A stretch of 64,000 nucleotides of DNA from Eudromia elegans (lineage: Eukaryota; Chordata; Aves; Tinamiformes; Tinamidae): assembly GCA_003342815.1 (NCBI GenBank), contig PTEX01000015.1:6643452-6707451 (forward strand), read 5' to 3'. Numbering within the stretch: the stretch's first letter is position 1; each line of letters starts with the position of its first letter. This document shows, piece by piece, positions 33,909-47,560 of the stretch. The position numbers and the translations under genes are program-made. Below the pieces are notes generated by a model. The model was not told the DNA's origin. It searched no databases and saw only the letters and a list, made by a program, of their open reading frames with translations.

Positions 33909-35007
33909 GATTACTAGTATGTATATCATGAGTTTTCGTGATTTCCTTCTACTGTCCTGTCACTGTTTCTGCCTTACCTTCTGCTGCTCTCCTCCAGTTA
34001 TACTGGATAATTTTTACCCCTTAAGAATTCCACAGCAAATAAAGTTTGCTCCTTGCAATCTGGTTCCTTTTGTGCCATCTCCAACACAGGCTACAGATTT
34101 CCATCATTTATGTTTTTAAATTTTGCACTTCTCTTAAAAAGAAATAATAATAATAATTCTAAAAGACCATGCTGACTATGCTGAAAAACCTATAAAAAAT
34201 GAAAATCGAGATTTATTTTAGCATTATCAGAATTGTGACTTGAACAATGTGCCTATGGAAAAATATTTGTTAATTTCTCTTAATTTTAGCTTTGAATTAG
34301 GTCTTCCTGTAAGTCCTTCCCTTTTCTCTCTTTCCTCAGAAGACAGTAAGTAATACATTTTTATATTAGTGCTGTTACTATATCCAGCTTATGAGTTTGT
34401 CATACAGGCTGCAGGTCTTTCTCTCACTAGGACCTCTGCAGTCTTGCAGTCAGAAGTTGGGGCTGAGAGAAGCCTGGAAGAACAATTCTGCTTATTATAT
34501 AGGTAATACAGTAGGAACAGGCCCAGTGTTGGACGTGATGAAGCCCTGGTGTGTGGCAGCGTTCAGGGGGAGAGAGAAGTTCTTTGCAGTTTTTTTTAGC
34601 CTAAGTGCCTGTATACAATATGAAATCAGTAAGAGAGCTGATTAATTACTCCTGACAGGAGAACCATAAGGAAGGCTCGAGTCCAAAATTGTTGTGGGTA
34701 GGACTGATTACCAGGACTCATCTGGGGACTAAGGAGAAAATGGGGACTAACGAGACCTCCCCTAATGTCTCCTAGTGCCTCCTCTGCTACATTGTCCAGT
34801 GTTACTCAAAACTGAACATTGATGAGGCAACTAAAAGAGACAAAAAAGCCTTGAAATTTTTGAAACATTTTATCACGCACAGTTTCTGCATCACACGTTA
34901 AGTGCCTCAGCATCAAGGGATATGAGATCATGATGGACAACTGATATTTGCAAAGCAAGGTGTTATAGCAGTATAGATGATGTGGGCAATAAAATAATAA
35001 ATCACAC
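33909..35007. other. AT-rich unique noncoding DNA
   Basis: No gene seen. Short open frames (84 codons at most) lack domains. A short (AAT)n patch lies near 34143-34157. Confidence 0.55.
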
Positions 35008-35243
35008 AATTGCAGAATTACTAAATGGTTAAAGTTGGAAGGGACCTCTAGAGATCATCTAGTCCAATCCCCCAGCTCCATCAGGGACACCTAGATCGTG
35101 GGGCATAGGGTGGCATCCAGGCGGGTTTGGAAGATCTCCAGAGAAGGAGACTCTACAACCTCTCTGGGCAGCCTGTGCCAGGGCTCTGTCACCCTCACAG
35201 GAAAGTAGTTCTTCCTCACATGGAGATGGAACTTCCAGCTTCC
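35008..35243 (-). mobile_element. CR1 LINE, short 3' fragment (copy F)
   Basis: About 236 bases of CR1 3' end in minus orientation. On the + strand it shows GTTGGAAGGGACCTCTAGAG, ATCATCTAGTCCAA and GGCATCCAGGCGGGTTTGGA. It continues through the complement of the SPSLEIF and WNRLPRE codons (with differences such as CTACAACCTCTCTGGG) to a 5' truncation at CATGGAGATGGAAC. The terminal repeat is badly eroded. Base differences shared with the copy at 28471-28832 (for example the block encoding RKNYF) suggest the same older subfamily. Confidence 0.93.
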
Positions 35244-38200
35244 ACAGAGACTAGAACTAGGTGCTGATTTCTTTTTTCCACAAAGGTTTACATTTTCAGA
35301 CAGGGAAATTTCATCATAATTCTGTTGGGAGTCAGGGAAATTATGCTGATTTACACAAGCAGAAAATCTGTCCTAAACAGGAAAATAAGGAAAGAAAAAC
35401 ATTCTCCCTTCTCCTGTTTAATACTTAACCTTCCTTCAAGCTTAAAAAGCTCCTCATGCAAAATGAAACAAAATTTAGAAACAGTGAGGACATATGAAAA
35501 AAAAATACTGTTCTAGGTATTTCTGATAGTGATTTCAACTATCACACTCTCTAAGATAAAATGGAAGAAAATTTCTGTCTGCAAACAGCAGGTACAGAAG
35601 CTCTGTAGGGGCTTAATCTTTTACAGATAGTAAGAAATCAGAGCTGAATAAATACCTGGAGCTCTGAAAAAATATAAGTTTCTGATAGAGTGATGTTGTC
35701 CTGTTTTGTGAACTACACCATTTATCTTTATTTCTTTGTAGATGATGCTTTCTTTGACTAGTTCTGAACTGACCTGTGATAAGAGTGAAAGCAGATAGTC
35801 TGTATGGTTGAAATAATGATTATGCTTGGTAAAGTAATTTCGATATTTTAGGAGGAATACTGTTGAATGACTTGCTCTGGTTGGTTGCTCCCCTATGGTA
35901 GAACAAGTTTAGTTAGTTGGCTCAGGAAAAAAACAAAAGGCATTTCATGTGCAGTTCAAATCCATAACTTTATTAACCAAATACTAGTTCTGTCCTCATC
36001 TCTCAGGGGGAGTGTTTGTGGAGTTTTTGTCTAGCTTCTATGACTCCTTGTATAGAAAAAACATCCTAAATCCACTAGTTCAGAATTAATAAGCCAAACC
36101 TATAACAATCTGTATGTCAAAGATTGTCAGTAACAGTGATGATTATGTTGTGTCTTGCCATGAGCTTATCTTCCCTGTTTTAACAAGACAACACAGAAAA
36201 AAAAATGTATATGCCACTTAATCCAGTGGAAGTTTACACATCAACTTTTTGAGTTAATGTGCTAAAGGGAAGCTTGCCAAGATTGTCACTACAGACTGAG
36301 CTAGGAAGTGTAAGCCTAACACTGCAATGTCCTTGGAGGTCCCAACACCATCATTAAGGTTATTAATGATTTGCAAGCCAAATGCTTATAAAGTCATTCT
36401 TGGTCCTCTAAAGGATCTGCTGTGCCATGTTCAGAGCTCAGTGGTCTTGGAGTGCTGATAGCACAGTATTAGAAGACCAAGTATGTCACCAATCACTGGT
36501 CTTTCATATAGACCAAACAAGTTTAGTGCATTCGCAGGTTCTCTTGAGACTGCAGTTTAGGAGTTATTTCTCTCCTTCAGTCACCTCAACTCTTTATCAA
36601 GATAAATCAATGGAAAGCCTTGCCTTCTCTATTATGTGCAGAAATAGGGAAAATATAGATTCTCATAGCAGGTCTACAAGTAGGGCTCTTGAGTGCTAAG
36701 TGATAAATATCATTGACAATCTTCATCATATAATGTTTTGTGCTTTACTCTCCCCTCTTTAAAAACAAATATGCATATATATTTCTTTTCTTTTAAAGTT
36801 TGTTTTGATTTTGATGGTATAATTTCCTCAGTTTTCTTTAGAAAATAATAATCCTGTCCTCTGTCAACATGTCTATCACTGTCTATATAACTTGATCTAC
36901 TTGCTATACTTTATTCTTTAGGCTAGTATCTGGTTTCATTGAAACTGAAATAAATTGCATTCATGCTCTCTTAGCATTTGGTCTTGCTACCCAATAAGAT
37001 CACAGATTTTATACAGTAAGAAGACCTTCAGCTGAGGTGATTATTTTCAAAAATTTTGCCTCACTGACTTTTCAGTGAAAGCCTAAAGCTTGTCTATTAA
37101 AATAGATATTTTGCCTCCGTTATTAATGCAGCACAATGACACATTTAACAATCAGTACATGAGAAAATAAAGTGGATTATGATATTTACATGTAGCCTAA
37201 CTATTTTTAGTTTATGCCTAGGAAACTTTTGGGCATTGTGAAAAAGGATATGCAAAGAGTTGTAAAGGATTTTTTGTTGTTGTTTGTACACTTGCTTTTT
37301 GGTTAGCCTTTTTCCTCTGGATTGGGTTGCATCTTTGACTGATAGTAGATATTCTGTTGTCATTTATGAAGCTAGTACACAAGACTGAAAATTGTTCCAT
37401 GAGTGATGCCGTCCTTCTAAACTAAGTGTAAGCTTTTGTATCGATCGTTATGTAGTTTCCTTCAACAAGAAAATTTGCTTTAATATCACTTTTGGCAACA
37501 AGCTCTCAGGAATTTTATTTTTCCTTGGAGGATTTTTAAATAATATATCTCTTAAGAGAGTAACCCTGGCATACACTAAAAATATTAAAATCTTCACTTT
37601 GCCTTCAAAAAGTAAATGAGTTACAGGCTTCTCTCAACCTGTCTTTTCTTTGGTAGATAACACATGTAGAGTAGTTTTGTCTTAATCTCCACTTACTTAT
37701 TGGCCTTTGGTTGAGTATTCCAGAAGAGCTATCATTTAATGTAAATTATGTTATATATTCTTACTGTGGTGTGGATACATGCCATTTAGTATCTGGTCAG
37801 GTGCTTGCATTTTATATAAGTTTCAGTTGTTAAGATTTCATTTAAGAGATATTTAATTTTAATCAAGAGAATGACTGATGATATCTAATAGAATTTAGTT
37901 CAGATTTTGTTGTGAGGATATGTCTTCTTTTTCTCTTCCAAATTATTTGATGAATGGTAAAAAAATTCAAAAGCGTTAATAAGAACACTATATTTGGCTA
38001 AGTGAGTTGAATTTGAGAAATACACTGTAAATCATGGGTGTAAGTGGACTAAGAGAGAGACTATGCTATGCACAATGTAGGTAAGGCAGATTATCTGTAA
38101 CTGAGCTAATTTGCCTTTGCTCTTGAGAATTTTCAATACAGTCTTTGTTTCAGCTAAATGTGGCTGTATTATTTTAATTAGCTTAATGTCTTTGGCAGAG

Positions 38201-41200
38201 AACTTCTTTTGGAACAATAGAGGAATGGGATGGGGATAAAATATAAGAAAATAGCACCTCAGAATTATTGATCTAGCTTATCCATGGCTGATGTTACATA
38301 TACTTGATAGAAATACAGATAGACAGACAGACTTAAAATAAACATAAAAAGACTATTGAAATGTTCTCTTTTTTTTTTTTGTGGTAATGCTTTACTTTAA
38401 AAAATGCAGGACAATTTTATTCTTTGTGATGTACTTTAATTTCTTTTTCTTTAGAATAGTAGGCATACTACCTCTAACTATTAGCCTGATCTAAATGCAG
38501 GTTCTCTGCAGTGTTCTTCCTGATGAAAGGACCATGACAGAGTAGACAGGAGTGTCCCCATAGCACTTCCTGGAGCACCATCTCTTCACTGGCCCAAATG
38601 AAAGTTACAAAGCAAACACTGTAATTGACGCTGAAGCAAAGCCGATAACTAGGGACAGAGGTAGATGTTTTGTTGCTTCAGGACTAGTAGCCAGTGCTCG
38701 CCTGCAGTTACTCACAGCCCAAGGACACACTGCAGATGGGTGCAGATGCAAGCAAGTGATCGATGTAGGCTTGTGTAAGGCTTGTAGTGGTCTTCCTGAT
38801 GGATAGGATAAAGGAAAATAGTAGATGTATCATTGTATTAGGTAATAATTAAGCACACACTACTGACTTGTCTTCTGGTATGTCTCAGGCTCAAGTTACT
38901 ATATAATACAATTCCAGGCATTATGAGTTTTGGGTCAGTGGAAGAAAACATACTAAACATACTAAAAGCATGTTGGAAAAAAAGACTGCCTTTCTCCTTT
39001 TCACTTTCCAACATTTAATTGGATTTTTTTTTAAAAGAACAATAAATATGATTGTCTTTATATATGGAAATACTCATGAATTTGGAATGAAAATTATTTC
39101 AGGAATAAAGAAACTTTACAATGAATGTATTGGGCTTGTCAGGAGGATTCAGCCTGTAAGACTTTAACATTCACATGAACAAAACTGATAAGAGAGTGAA
39201 GAAAAATGAAAAAAACCCCATGCTATGCACCTAATAGAAAACTGCAAGTGCTGAGATGTTTATTACAGTATTATATAATTAACCTTTTTGTTTCTAGTCT
39301 TCTTTCATACTACTTGTGTTTCTGTGATTCACTAATAGTCTGTGAAGTCAGTGGAGGGGCTGGACACACTTTATTTGAAATCAGATTTTTGTTGTGTTTT
39401 GTTTTTTAAATAAAATTGATAATCTTAATGCTAAGATAAAAGTATCATTTTCCACCAATTCATCCTTCCTTTTTCCTTCCTTGATGCATTCAACATGGGC
39501 CAGACTGCAAAAGGTTTATTATACTAATGAAAATGTAGCAACATTACCTCATTACACTAGAATTTATGTGTAAGAATTAAAAGAAGCATTTGGAGGGCTA
39601 TTTAAAACAGATATAAATGTATCTGCCATGATTAAAGGTAAGTAATTTAATTTAAAAGAAACTGTTAAATAAACACCATATTATAACAGGTGGCAGATTT
39701 GCAATGCCAGTAAGAAAGGCTGCCAGAGGCTTTCAGTCATAAGTCTGTATTCAGTTGCCTATAGTTTTGGCAGGTTTAAACCATTGTGGCTTGAACTTTC
39801 AATGCTGAATATAACCCTCAAATATCTTGTTAATGTTTTCATTAGAACAAGCCTTTTCTCAAGAAAGGGTTAGGGAAAACAGCATTGGCTGGTTAAAGTT
39901 AAGCACTTTATTGCAAAGCTTTCATCTGGTGGCATTTGGGAAGCAGAATGTGAAGTCTGGCTTGAGAGCTTCCTGGGGTCATAACATGCTTATCACTTTC
40001 CCTATAGAAATTTGGACTTGGAAGTCCTGATTTATAAACCACTGAAGAAAATGTCTTTGCATCAGGAAAAAATTTGAAAGCAGTGTTTGCCAGAGATCCT
40101 CTCTATACGGAGGATGCAGTGTTCCATGAAAGAACATGCAAAAAACCAGCTTACGCCTGTATAAGCCACATAGATTAAGTTGTTGACTTCCCTTCTGGGC
40201 TTTGGTGATGTTTTTCTGGTACACTGGGACTCTGTGGAGTTGAGCAAGAAAACTTAAGAGTACAAAAACTCTCTCCATTATCGCCTCCTCCTGCCACAAA
40301 GGAAACATGAAGGAAAGAAAGGAAGCAATGAGAGAGAAAAATAATTTAGGTTTGAGGGCAGGCAGGGAGTGAGGAGGAGTGCAGAAGACAGGACATTAGG
40401 AGGAAGAATTTAGATAAAGTAAAAATAAGCATTCCTGGATATTGTAAGAAATTTAGGGGAACAGCAGACGTTATACTGAAGAGAAGATGTGGGCAGACAC
40501 AAACCTGGAAGTAGTACAGGAGCTGGAAGAAATGCAGGCAGGAAGCAGACAAGGAAACAGAAGTTAGGGAGCTAGGGAAAAAAAGGAACCTAAGTAAAAC
40601 ACTAGAGAAAGGAAAGACTGAGAGGGGAATTTGTATAGAGGTGTTTGAAATGCCCAGAATGCATTATCATTTATAAATTAATTTCGTCATTCATGAGTGT
40701 CAGCTTTCCTTCATTAAGTAAATAACTGTAAAATATATACACCAAATATACTTCATACCCTAAATCCTCCCTGGAAGCTGACAGTGAAGATGAAGATTTC
40801 ATCACTGGTTCAGTAGTTGGAAAAAGGGAGCTGAAACTTCAGTGGGTCTATCCTTGTTAATCATCAAGGGTGACCCCAAAATATCCATTTCTTTCATCAG
40901 GATGATTATTATTATTACTACTGTTTTTAGTAAAATCTTAAAATCTTATTATTTTACTTACTCTGTGCTATGTTAAAGAAACACTAAGTTTGCCACTGAA
41001 GAACTTGGAAATTATGAAATATCCAAACTAAGGTCATTCAGACAACCTTAATTATCACCACAGGTATGCTTTTTTTTTTTTTTTTTGGTACTACATCTCC
41101 ATTCTCATCAGGACCATTATGAGGCAAAACACCTTGTCAGATCCTTTTTCAGAATTGGAACTGCATATCTATTTGCTGATGGAGTATTAATGTCTTCAAA

Positions 41201-41287
41201 CTAGCATTAGTAAAGGAATTTTCATAGCTAGCCTTTTGATCTCTTTAATATCTGTGGATGAAAACACAATTATATGCCTTCGTCATT
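35244..41287. other. AT-rich unique noncoding DNA
   Basis: No gene seen. A GC-richer patch near 38500-38780 and a purine-rich stretch at about 40300-40640 stand out. A 19-base T run lies near 41070-41088. The longest open frame (109 codons, 39979-40308, - strand) shows no domain and is not called. Confidence 0.55.
40300..40640. repeat. purine-rich (GA-rich) tract
   Basis: About 340 bases on the + strand are dominated by A and G with many GGAAG, GAGAG and GGAGG blocks. It is not a clean tandem repeat. Such strand-asymmetric tracts can form triplex-type structures, but none is demonstrated here. Confidence 0.5.
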
Positions 41288-41380
41288 CATAGAATCATCG
41301 AATAGAATCATAGAATGCCTAGAGTTGGAAGGGACCTGTAGAGGTCATCTAGTCCAACCCCCCTGCACACGCAGGGTCCC

Positions 41381-42016
41381 CTAGAGCATGTGGCACAGGG
41401 TGATGTCCAGGCGGGTTTTGAAGATCTCCAGAGAAGGAGACTCCACCACCTCTCTGGGCAGCCTGTTCCAGTGCTCTGTCACCCTCACTGTTAAGAAGTT
41501 CTTTCTCAAGTTCCTGTGGAACTTTTGGTGCCTCAATTTGTGGCCGTTTCCTCTAGTTCTATCACTGGCCACCACTGACAAGAGGCCAGCCCCATCCTCC
41601 TCACTCTCTGTCTTGAGATATTTATATACATTAATCAGGTCCCCTCTCAGTCTTCTCTTCTCCAGGCTGAAGAGGCCCAGCTCTCTGAGCCTTTGCTCAT
41701 AGGGCAGATGTTCCAGGAGGTCGGTCCCCAGCCTGTAGGCGTGTCTAGGGTTATTCCTCCTCAGGTGCAGGACCCTACACTTGCCCTTGTTAAACTTCAT
41801 GAGGTTTCTCATCGCCCAGTTGTCCAGTCTGTCCAGGTCCCTCTGGATGGCAATGCAGCCCTCAGGGCTGTCAGCTATTCCTCCCAGTTTCTTATCATCA
41901 GCAAACTTACTGAGGGAGCACTCCATCCCTTCATCCAGGTCGTTGATGAGTAAATTGAACAGGACCGGAACGAGGACTGACCCCTGGGGGACACCACTAA
42001 CCACAGGCCTAACCAC
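41381..42016 (-). pseudogene. CR1 ORF2 C-terminal part with in-frame deletion (copy C)
   Basis: An open frame of about 211 codons on the - strand. It carries [20 protein letters not shown], the catalytic box [29 protein letters not shown], then [10 protein letters not shown] joined straight to [14 protein letters not shown] and the normal C terminus ending TLCHML. The segment missing at the join corresponds to 93 codons in the 50204 copy, so the frame is kept although most of the connection and thumb region is gone. The FADD Asp pair is intact, but a changed Thr-to-Lys follows it. The product would not be a working reverse transcriptase. Confidence 0.9.
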
Positions 42017-42021
42017 AGGTG

Positions 42022-42325
42022 GATAACATCCACCGCTGTGCCCTCATCTATCCATCTAGTCACCCCATCATAGAAGGCTATCAGGTTAGTCAAGCATGAT
42101 GTCCCCTTGNTGAACCCATGCTGGCTACTCCTGAGCACCTTCTTCTCCTCCTTGTGCCTGGAAACAGCAGTCAGGATGACCTGCTCCATCACCTTCCCAG
42201 GGACGGAGGTCAGGCTCACTGGCCTGTAGTTGCCCGGCTCCTCCTTCTTGCCTTTTTTGAGGACCAGGGTGACATTGGCTTTCCTCCAGTCCTCCGGCAC
42301 CTTCCCCGTTCTCCAGGACCTTTCA
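42022..42325 (-). pseudogene. CR1 ORF2 N-terminal reverse-transcriptase fragment (copy C)
   Basis: Read on the - strand it encodes [66 protein letters not shown] and [23 protein letters not shown]. These are the fingers-domain motifs of CR1-type reverse transcriptases. The second internal deletion removes the following [10 protein letters not shown] box (first catalytic Asp) and puts this part out of frame with the downstream part. An N at 42110 makes one codon (after SSQHGF) undetermined. Confidence 0.9.
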
Positions 42326-43490
42326 TTGCTTAATGAGTTTAGATAAATGTCATTGGTCAAAACATTGGCCATTATTTTTTGCCATGGTAGTTTTGAAAAA
42401 AAGCATTACTTTATGATTCAGGAGCCTGGTAACTTCAGTAATGTTTCTGGTTTTTTTTTCTATATTGCTAAGATATTACAAGGAATTATAGTAAGCAACG
42501 AATAATTGTAGACAACAGTATGACACCTAACTACAATACTACAAACTCATGTGTATTTCACTGACTTAAAGATATTAAGATTACAAAAGTTCTGAAAAAA
42601 AATATATATAGATATATATATTAATGCTCACTTTGAACTCCAGAAGCCTTTTCTGACCGCCATGTCGTTATAGAGCCAAGTCATCCATTTTGTGAGCATT
42701 TTACTTTTTATCTACTATTAAGAGCAGGATGAAGAACTACAGAATGAAAAGTGCTGAGGTGCATGACAGTGCTGGCACCATTCCCTCAGAAAGCTGTGTT
42801 TCAGCACAGAAAATCTTTGCAGAGAGCCTGCAGAGATTTTGCTCGTTAGAATGCTGCTAGCTGAAACGGTCCCAAGGCCTTTCTTTCCAGCAGACAGGCA
42901 CTCTCAGGCACTGGAATATCTGACTGACTGTTCCGCTACACTGTGGTGGAAAAGATACCTGAAATTGTAAACAGTTTCTTTTCCCAGTAATTTAAATCAG
43001 CATAGTGTTAGCAGGGATCATGGTGCTGCCTGTTCACAGAAGCAGGGATCTGAAGCATGTGACTGAAAGCTGGTCACTGTATGATGGCTAAAACCACTAT
43101 CTTAGCCCCCAATCCATCTATAAATCAATACCTTTGACAAAATTAAATAGATCTTTTCTTTTTTCTTTTTCCCCAAATAAGCATACATATTATGGATGGC
43201 ATATTAATAAAGGGTTTATGTGTTTGTAGCTTCTTACCATTTCAAATGGCTTTATAAATAGTAGAATTGTTGTAACTGCAACAGTAGAAGAATACAGAAG
43301 TTTCTTCCTCCTCCAAGTGTCTTTAAGTAGTTATATTCTGTCTTCTTGACATCAGCCATGATATTGATAGTTTTAATATGCATATAAAAATAGCATACTT
43401 TTGCCATTCTATTAAGGCTATATAAAACTGAACTAAAACTAAGGAAGAGATGCTGGCATTTTCTTTTAGGCAGTTAAACTCAGTTGAAGG

Positions 43491-43520
43491 GAATATATCT
43501 ATATATATCTATATATATCT
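43491..43520. repeat. 10-bp tandem repeat (ATATATATCT)
   Basis: Three near-identical ATATATATCT-type units in tandem, in AT-rich DNA. Confidence 0.75.
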
Positions 43521-44890
43521 AATACACCTCTGGCTAGGCTGACTTAGCCACCTGTATTGAAATAACATAAACTCTTATTAAACACCTTCAAATCAGAGAC
43601 AGATCAGAACCAATTCCTCTTTACACTTTACTAACTGAATTATGTTATCCTTTTATGAAAGGAGAGAATTTTAAAATAGTAGTAGCTTCTAAGTTCTTTC
43701 TGTGAAAACACTTATTTCACTTGCATTTGCTGTGTTAGTAAAATTATAAAGTGACATCTATATCATGAAAAGACTACAAGTATGTAATGCTTGCAGAAAT
43801 ATCTAGAGAGAGGAGATTTCACAGAACACCTAAAGAACTCATAAAGACTTTCAATTTATGAAGACTTTTACTGATTTTTTTAATCAATATCACTGCAGGT
43901 AAAGGTAAGTTACAGATTATGTCAATGGAAAAATAAAATAGGATTGCATAAGCACTCCACAAAGGTGGAGGATATGGCAGACTGAGTTTCTGACAACTCC
44001 AGAAAAAATCCACTTGTACTTATACTATGCACTTTGATTTGAGCCATCAGCAATAGTGAATTTTCCTGTAGTGTCAAAATCAGGGAGCCTTTTCCCCCTT
44101 AGTGTTGATCACAAAGGACAAGAGGCAAGGTTTTGCTCAGCTCGAAATTAGATCTGCATCTCTCTTCACAATTACGTTTGTAGTCACTGTGCTTCAAATA
44201 GAAGATGCTTTTGAATTCTTCTAGCACGCACTGATCAGTAAGAGTTTTATTTCTTCAGTTGAGAAAATCCAGGATATGGCTGCCCAAATTAAGAAGAGCC
44301 TAGGAAAGCGGATTAATTTAATCTAATTAATTAATTTAATTTGACTGATCAGAAAGACAAACAATAACATTGGAATGATACACATCCCTGAAGGATGTGT
44401 AAGTGCATGACTAGGAAAGCCCTGAAGCTTAGCCCAGGATTTTTAATGGACATGATTAATATAATTGGTATTTATACTGAAAAAGTCCACAGGTCCATAG
44501 ACTTTAAACCTGCTAATAAGCCTTAGCAGGCATATTTTTCATACTCAAAACAGAGAAACCATTTGAAATGCAGCAAGAGAAATGAAAATCTGTTTTGTTG
44601 AGGAGAGTAAGTTGCGTTTAATAAAATTGCAGATCAAGAATTTTCAAGACCATTATGAAGGTGTAGAGTGGCCTTCAGAAGTTATACAGAACTGACAAAA
44701 TGAAAATGAAAACTAATTTTCTACTATCTAACCGGGGCTAGGAAGAAAATTTGCATTCAATCAGAGAGGAGAGAATGATGGAGCAGGGAAATGGACAGGA
44801 ATAATCAGGAGGAACAGAAGGATAATTAACTAACAATTATTTTTCATTATTGTAACAATTATATTTCTTGAAACTACATTTCTCGAAGTA

Positions 44891-44925
44891 ATTGGATAAT
44901 TTATATCCAATAATTTATATCCAAT
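44891..44925. repeat. 14-bp perfect tandem duplication with hairpin arm
   Basis: TAATTTATATCCAA occurs twice back to back (44897-44910 and 44911-44924). ATTGGATA at 44891-44898 is complementary to TATCCAAT at 44904-44911 and again at 44918-44925, so it can pair with either copy. Confidence 0.8.
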
Positions 44926-45994
44926 TAGTAGGAACTGTGCATAAAATGAGAAAATTATTTTGAGTGAGTGGTAGCTGATTGTTTTGAAATAAATATTGAA
45001 GAGATATGTTTATAGTTCTAAGAAAAATTATGCTACAGAGGGATTTTCTAAACATATAGCTAAAAAGCTGGTCATAAACATATACTCTGTCCCTGATTCT
45101 CTTAAATATTTATTGAAAGCACAAAACTTATTGCAGAGAGAGTTTTGTTTCCTTGGAAACTTGGTCACTTTCTTGGTTACTGTGGCACAAGAGACACAAA
45201 TGAGAGGTAGGAGAGAAAGCAATGAGGGCAATAATAAATGATCTTCTTGTTCAGGGTAGAGCTAAGAGTGAATGAAATATCCATTTTAGCAAGCCAGGAA
45301 GAAACATGATTTTTTATGCACTGAATTCTTCAAAATGATATGTAGCGATTGGCAAAGAAGTGTAGAGAGATTAAAACCCACAGGACAATTGTAAAAAGAT
45401 CAAAGATAAGATAAGTGTTTTTGTCCTTAACTCACATACTCGCATAATTTTAGAAGTAAATCTCATATTTTTTTTATTTATTATTATTATTTTGTGTAGC
45501 TGGCATTTATATTTTGGATTGGGATAATACATTTTAGTAATATATTACTGGTAACTTGATTAAAAATGGCATAAAATGCAATAAAGAGAATGGCAACAAA
45601 GAATTATTTCTATCTGGTAACCTTGACATTAAAAAATACATTAGTTTTATGGTACAGGACATATCTGACTTAGGAACTTACTGAATTTCACTCCATCTCA
45701 TACAATCTGTACAATCTTAAACTGATAACTGTGGAAAGCAAAATTCCATTTGTAGAAATATGGTTCTGTGGTGGTATTAGAAATATTCGTGCATGATCAT
45801 TCAGAGATTCAGTGCTGTTATATCCAAGCCAAATTTTCTGAATCTTAGAGAACATATGTTTTCCTATACTAGGCTGGTGGCATCTCTGAACTTTCACACT
45901 TTTTTGAGTATTGAGCAGAGCTTTGATATCTTTTGCTGGGAATGAATGATATTGAATGTCACAAGATTATTTTTTCCCTGTTGTATGGTCTCAG

Positions 45995-46031
45995 TTAAAA
46001 AAAAAAAAAAACAAAAAAAACCAAAAAAAAA
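45995..46031. repeat. A-rich low-complexity tract
   Basis: Runs of 14, 8 and 9 A separated by C or CC. No retroposon body identified next to it. Confidence 0.8.
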
Positions 46032-47533
46032 CTACAAAAGGGCTCCATGTCTTATATTATAACCATAATATAATTTAAAATTATTCAAACCTCTTCAGAG
46101 TGACAGATAAGGGTTTTTCTTTCTCCATTTCTCTCTCTTTTTGCTGTCCAAAAAATAATGCAGGCAACTGAAAATTCAGTGCATGCCTCTCATTCTAGTA
46201 CCATTTGGTTTTTGTTGTTGTTTTACAGTGAATTCTGACATCATGTCCTTCTAGCATTCAGGCAAAATTTCATCCCATGTTTGAACTATATAGAATTAAC
46301 TGGGAAAAGTCAGAGCTTCTTGAAATCTCCCTTTCTAGCAGTTATTTCTCCTAGTGGGATTTTCATAACAGTGAAAGTCAGTTAAAGACATGGGGTAAAA
46401 ATAACAAAAAATCTTGAAAGTGTAAAAGTGCTTGGAACCCACTTTCTACAGATAATAGGTCATGCCAATAAGTGGCAAGTACTTCCTCTGAACCTCTGGG
46501 AGAAATATAGCATCACAAAGCTGAACATCAGAACTAGATTATTGCACATTTCAAGCTCCCAAGCATGTACTTACAATTCTAATTTTAAAAAGATTTAATA
46601 AATTATAAGCACTTTTTTTAAAGGTCCCGGGACATCTCTCTGCCATAGAGAAGGCTGAACTATGAGTAGTTTCAGATGCCCGTGTCTTCAGAATGATTAG
46701 ATTGTCCCAGTTATGTTGCATTATGTTGTATGCTGTGGCATTAAAATAAATAATTGAAATTATGTCATAGAGAAAGAGTAACTCAATTGTGTTCGCGAGG
46801 AAATTTGAACATTTTGGCCATCATATTCAATTTTAATTTCTGATCTAGTTCAAGAAAAAAACTTTGTCCAGAAAACAATTACTTGCCAATATATAATCCA
46901 TGCTTTGTAAGTCTTTCAATCAACTAACTTTAACAGGTATTTCTATTCTATGTCCTACTGTCCTACAAAATAAGAACAAGTTTCAGTTTCAAGTCTATAA
47001 TGGTGCAATGCCAAAAAAGTTGCAATTAACATGCAATGACAGAACACCTAGTGATTCCTTGCAACATTTTCCTACTGGCTACTTTACTCCAGTGTCTGGT
47101 TTGATTGTTGTTTTCTAGGAAAAATTATTTCTCATGTAATTCTGCGAGTTCGATTTTTAATTTTCTAGACCTCTTTCAGAGTTTCTTGGTTGTATGCCTT
47201 CTCTTGGAAATGGATGTGATCTCAGTGGATTTTATTACTACTCTGTTAAGCTATCTCATGGGTTAGATTAATCTATTAGTCTGCTGTTTGTAAACCTAGA
47301 AGACAGAGTAACAAATGAGGGAATAAGTCACAGATCAACTTAAATGATCCAGCCATTTCAGACAGTTTAGGAATCTAGCAATGATAAAGTGGAAGATAGC
47401 AAATAGTTCCTGTGATTTTTTTTTTTTTTATTAATATTGAGTGAATTGTAAACTGCAGTCTTTCAATAAAATCTTTACAGAGCCATGATAAGAAATTAGG
47501 TCCTCCCAAACATTCAAAAATATTTTCATACTC

Positions 47534-47560
47534 CAACAACAACAACAACAACAACAACAA
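47534..47560. repeat. (CAA)9 trinucleotide repeat
   Basis: Nine perfect CAA units. Read on the other strand it gives the leucine run of a spurious open frame. Confidence 0.9.

Larger units (their letters stand above)
41288..42325 (-). mobile_element. CR1 LINE copy C with two internal deletions
   Basis: A minus-strand CR1 of about 1,040 bases. The terminal repeat (41288-41316, CATAGAATCATCGAATAG and on) leads into the 3' UTR and ORF2. Against the copy at 50204-51618 two blocks are missing. About 279 bases are lost at 41711-41718, where TTCCAGG joins AGGTCGGTCC. About 159 bases are lost at 42008-42021, where a 10-base repeat TAACCACAGG occurs twice. The element reaches further 5' than the others, ending at the ERSWRTGKVPEDW-coding region near 42325. 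One ambiguous base (N) sits at 42110. Confidence 0.95.
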
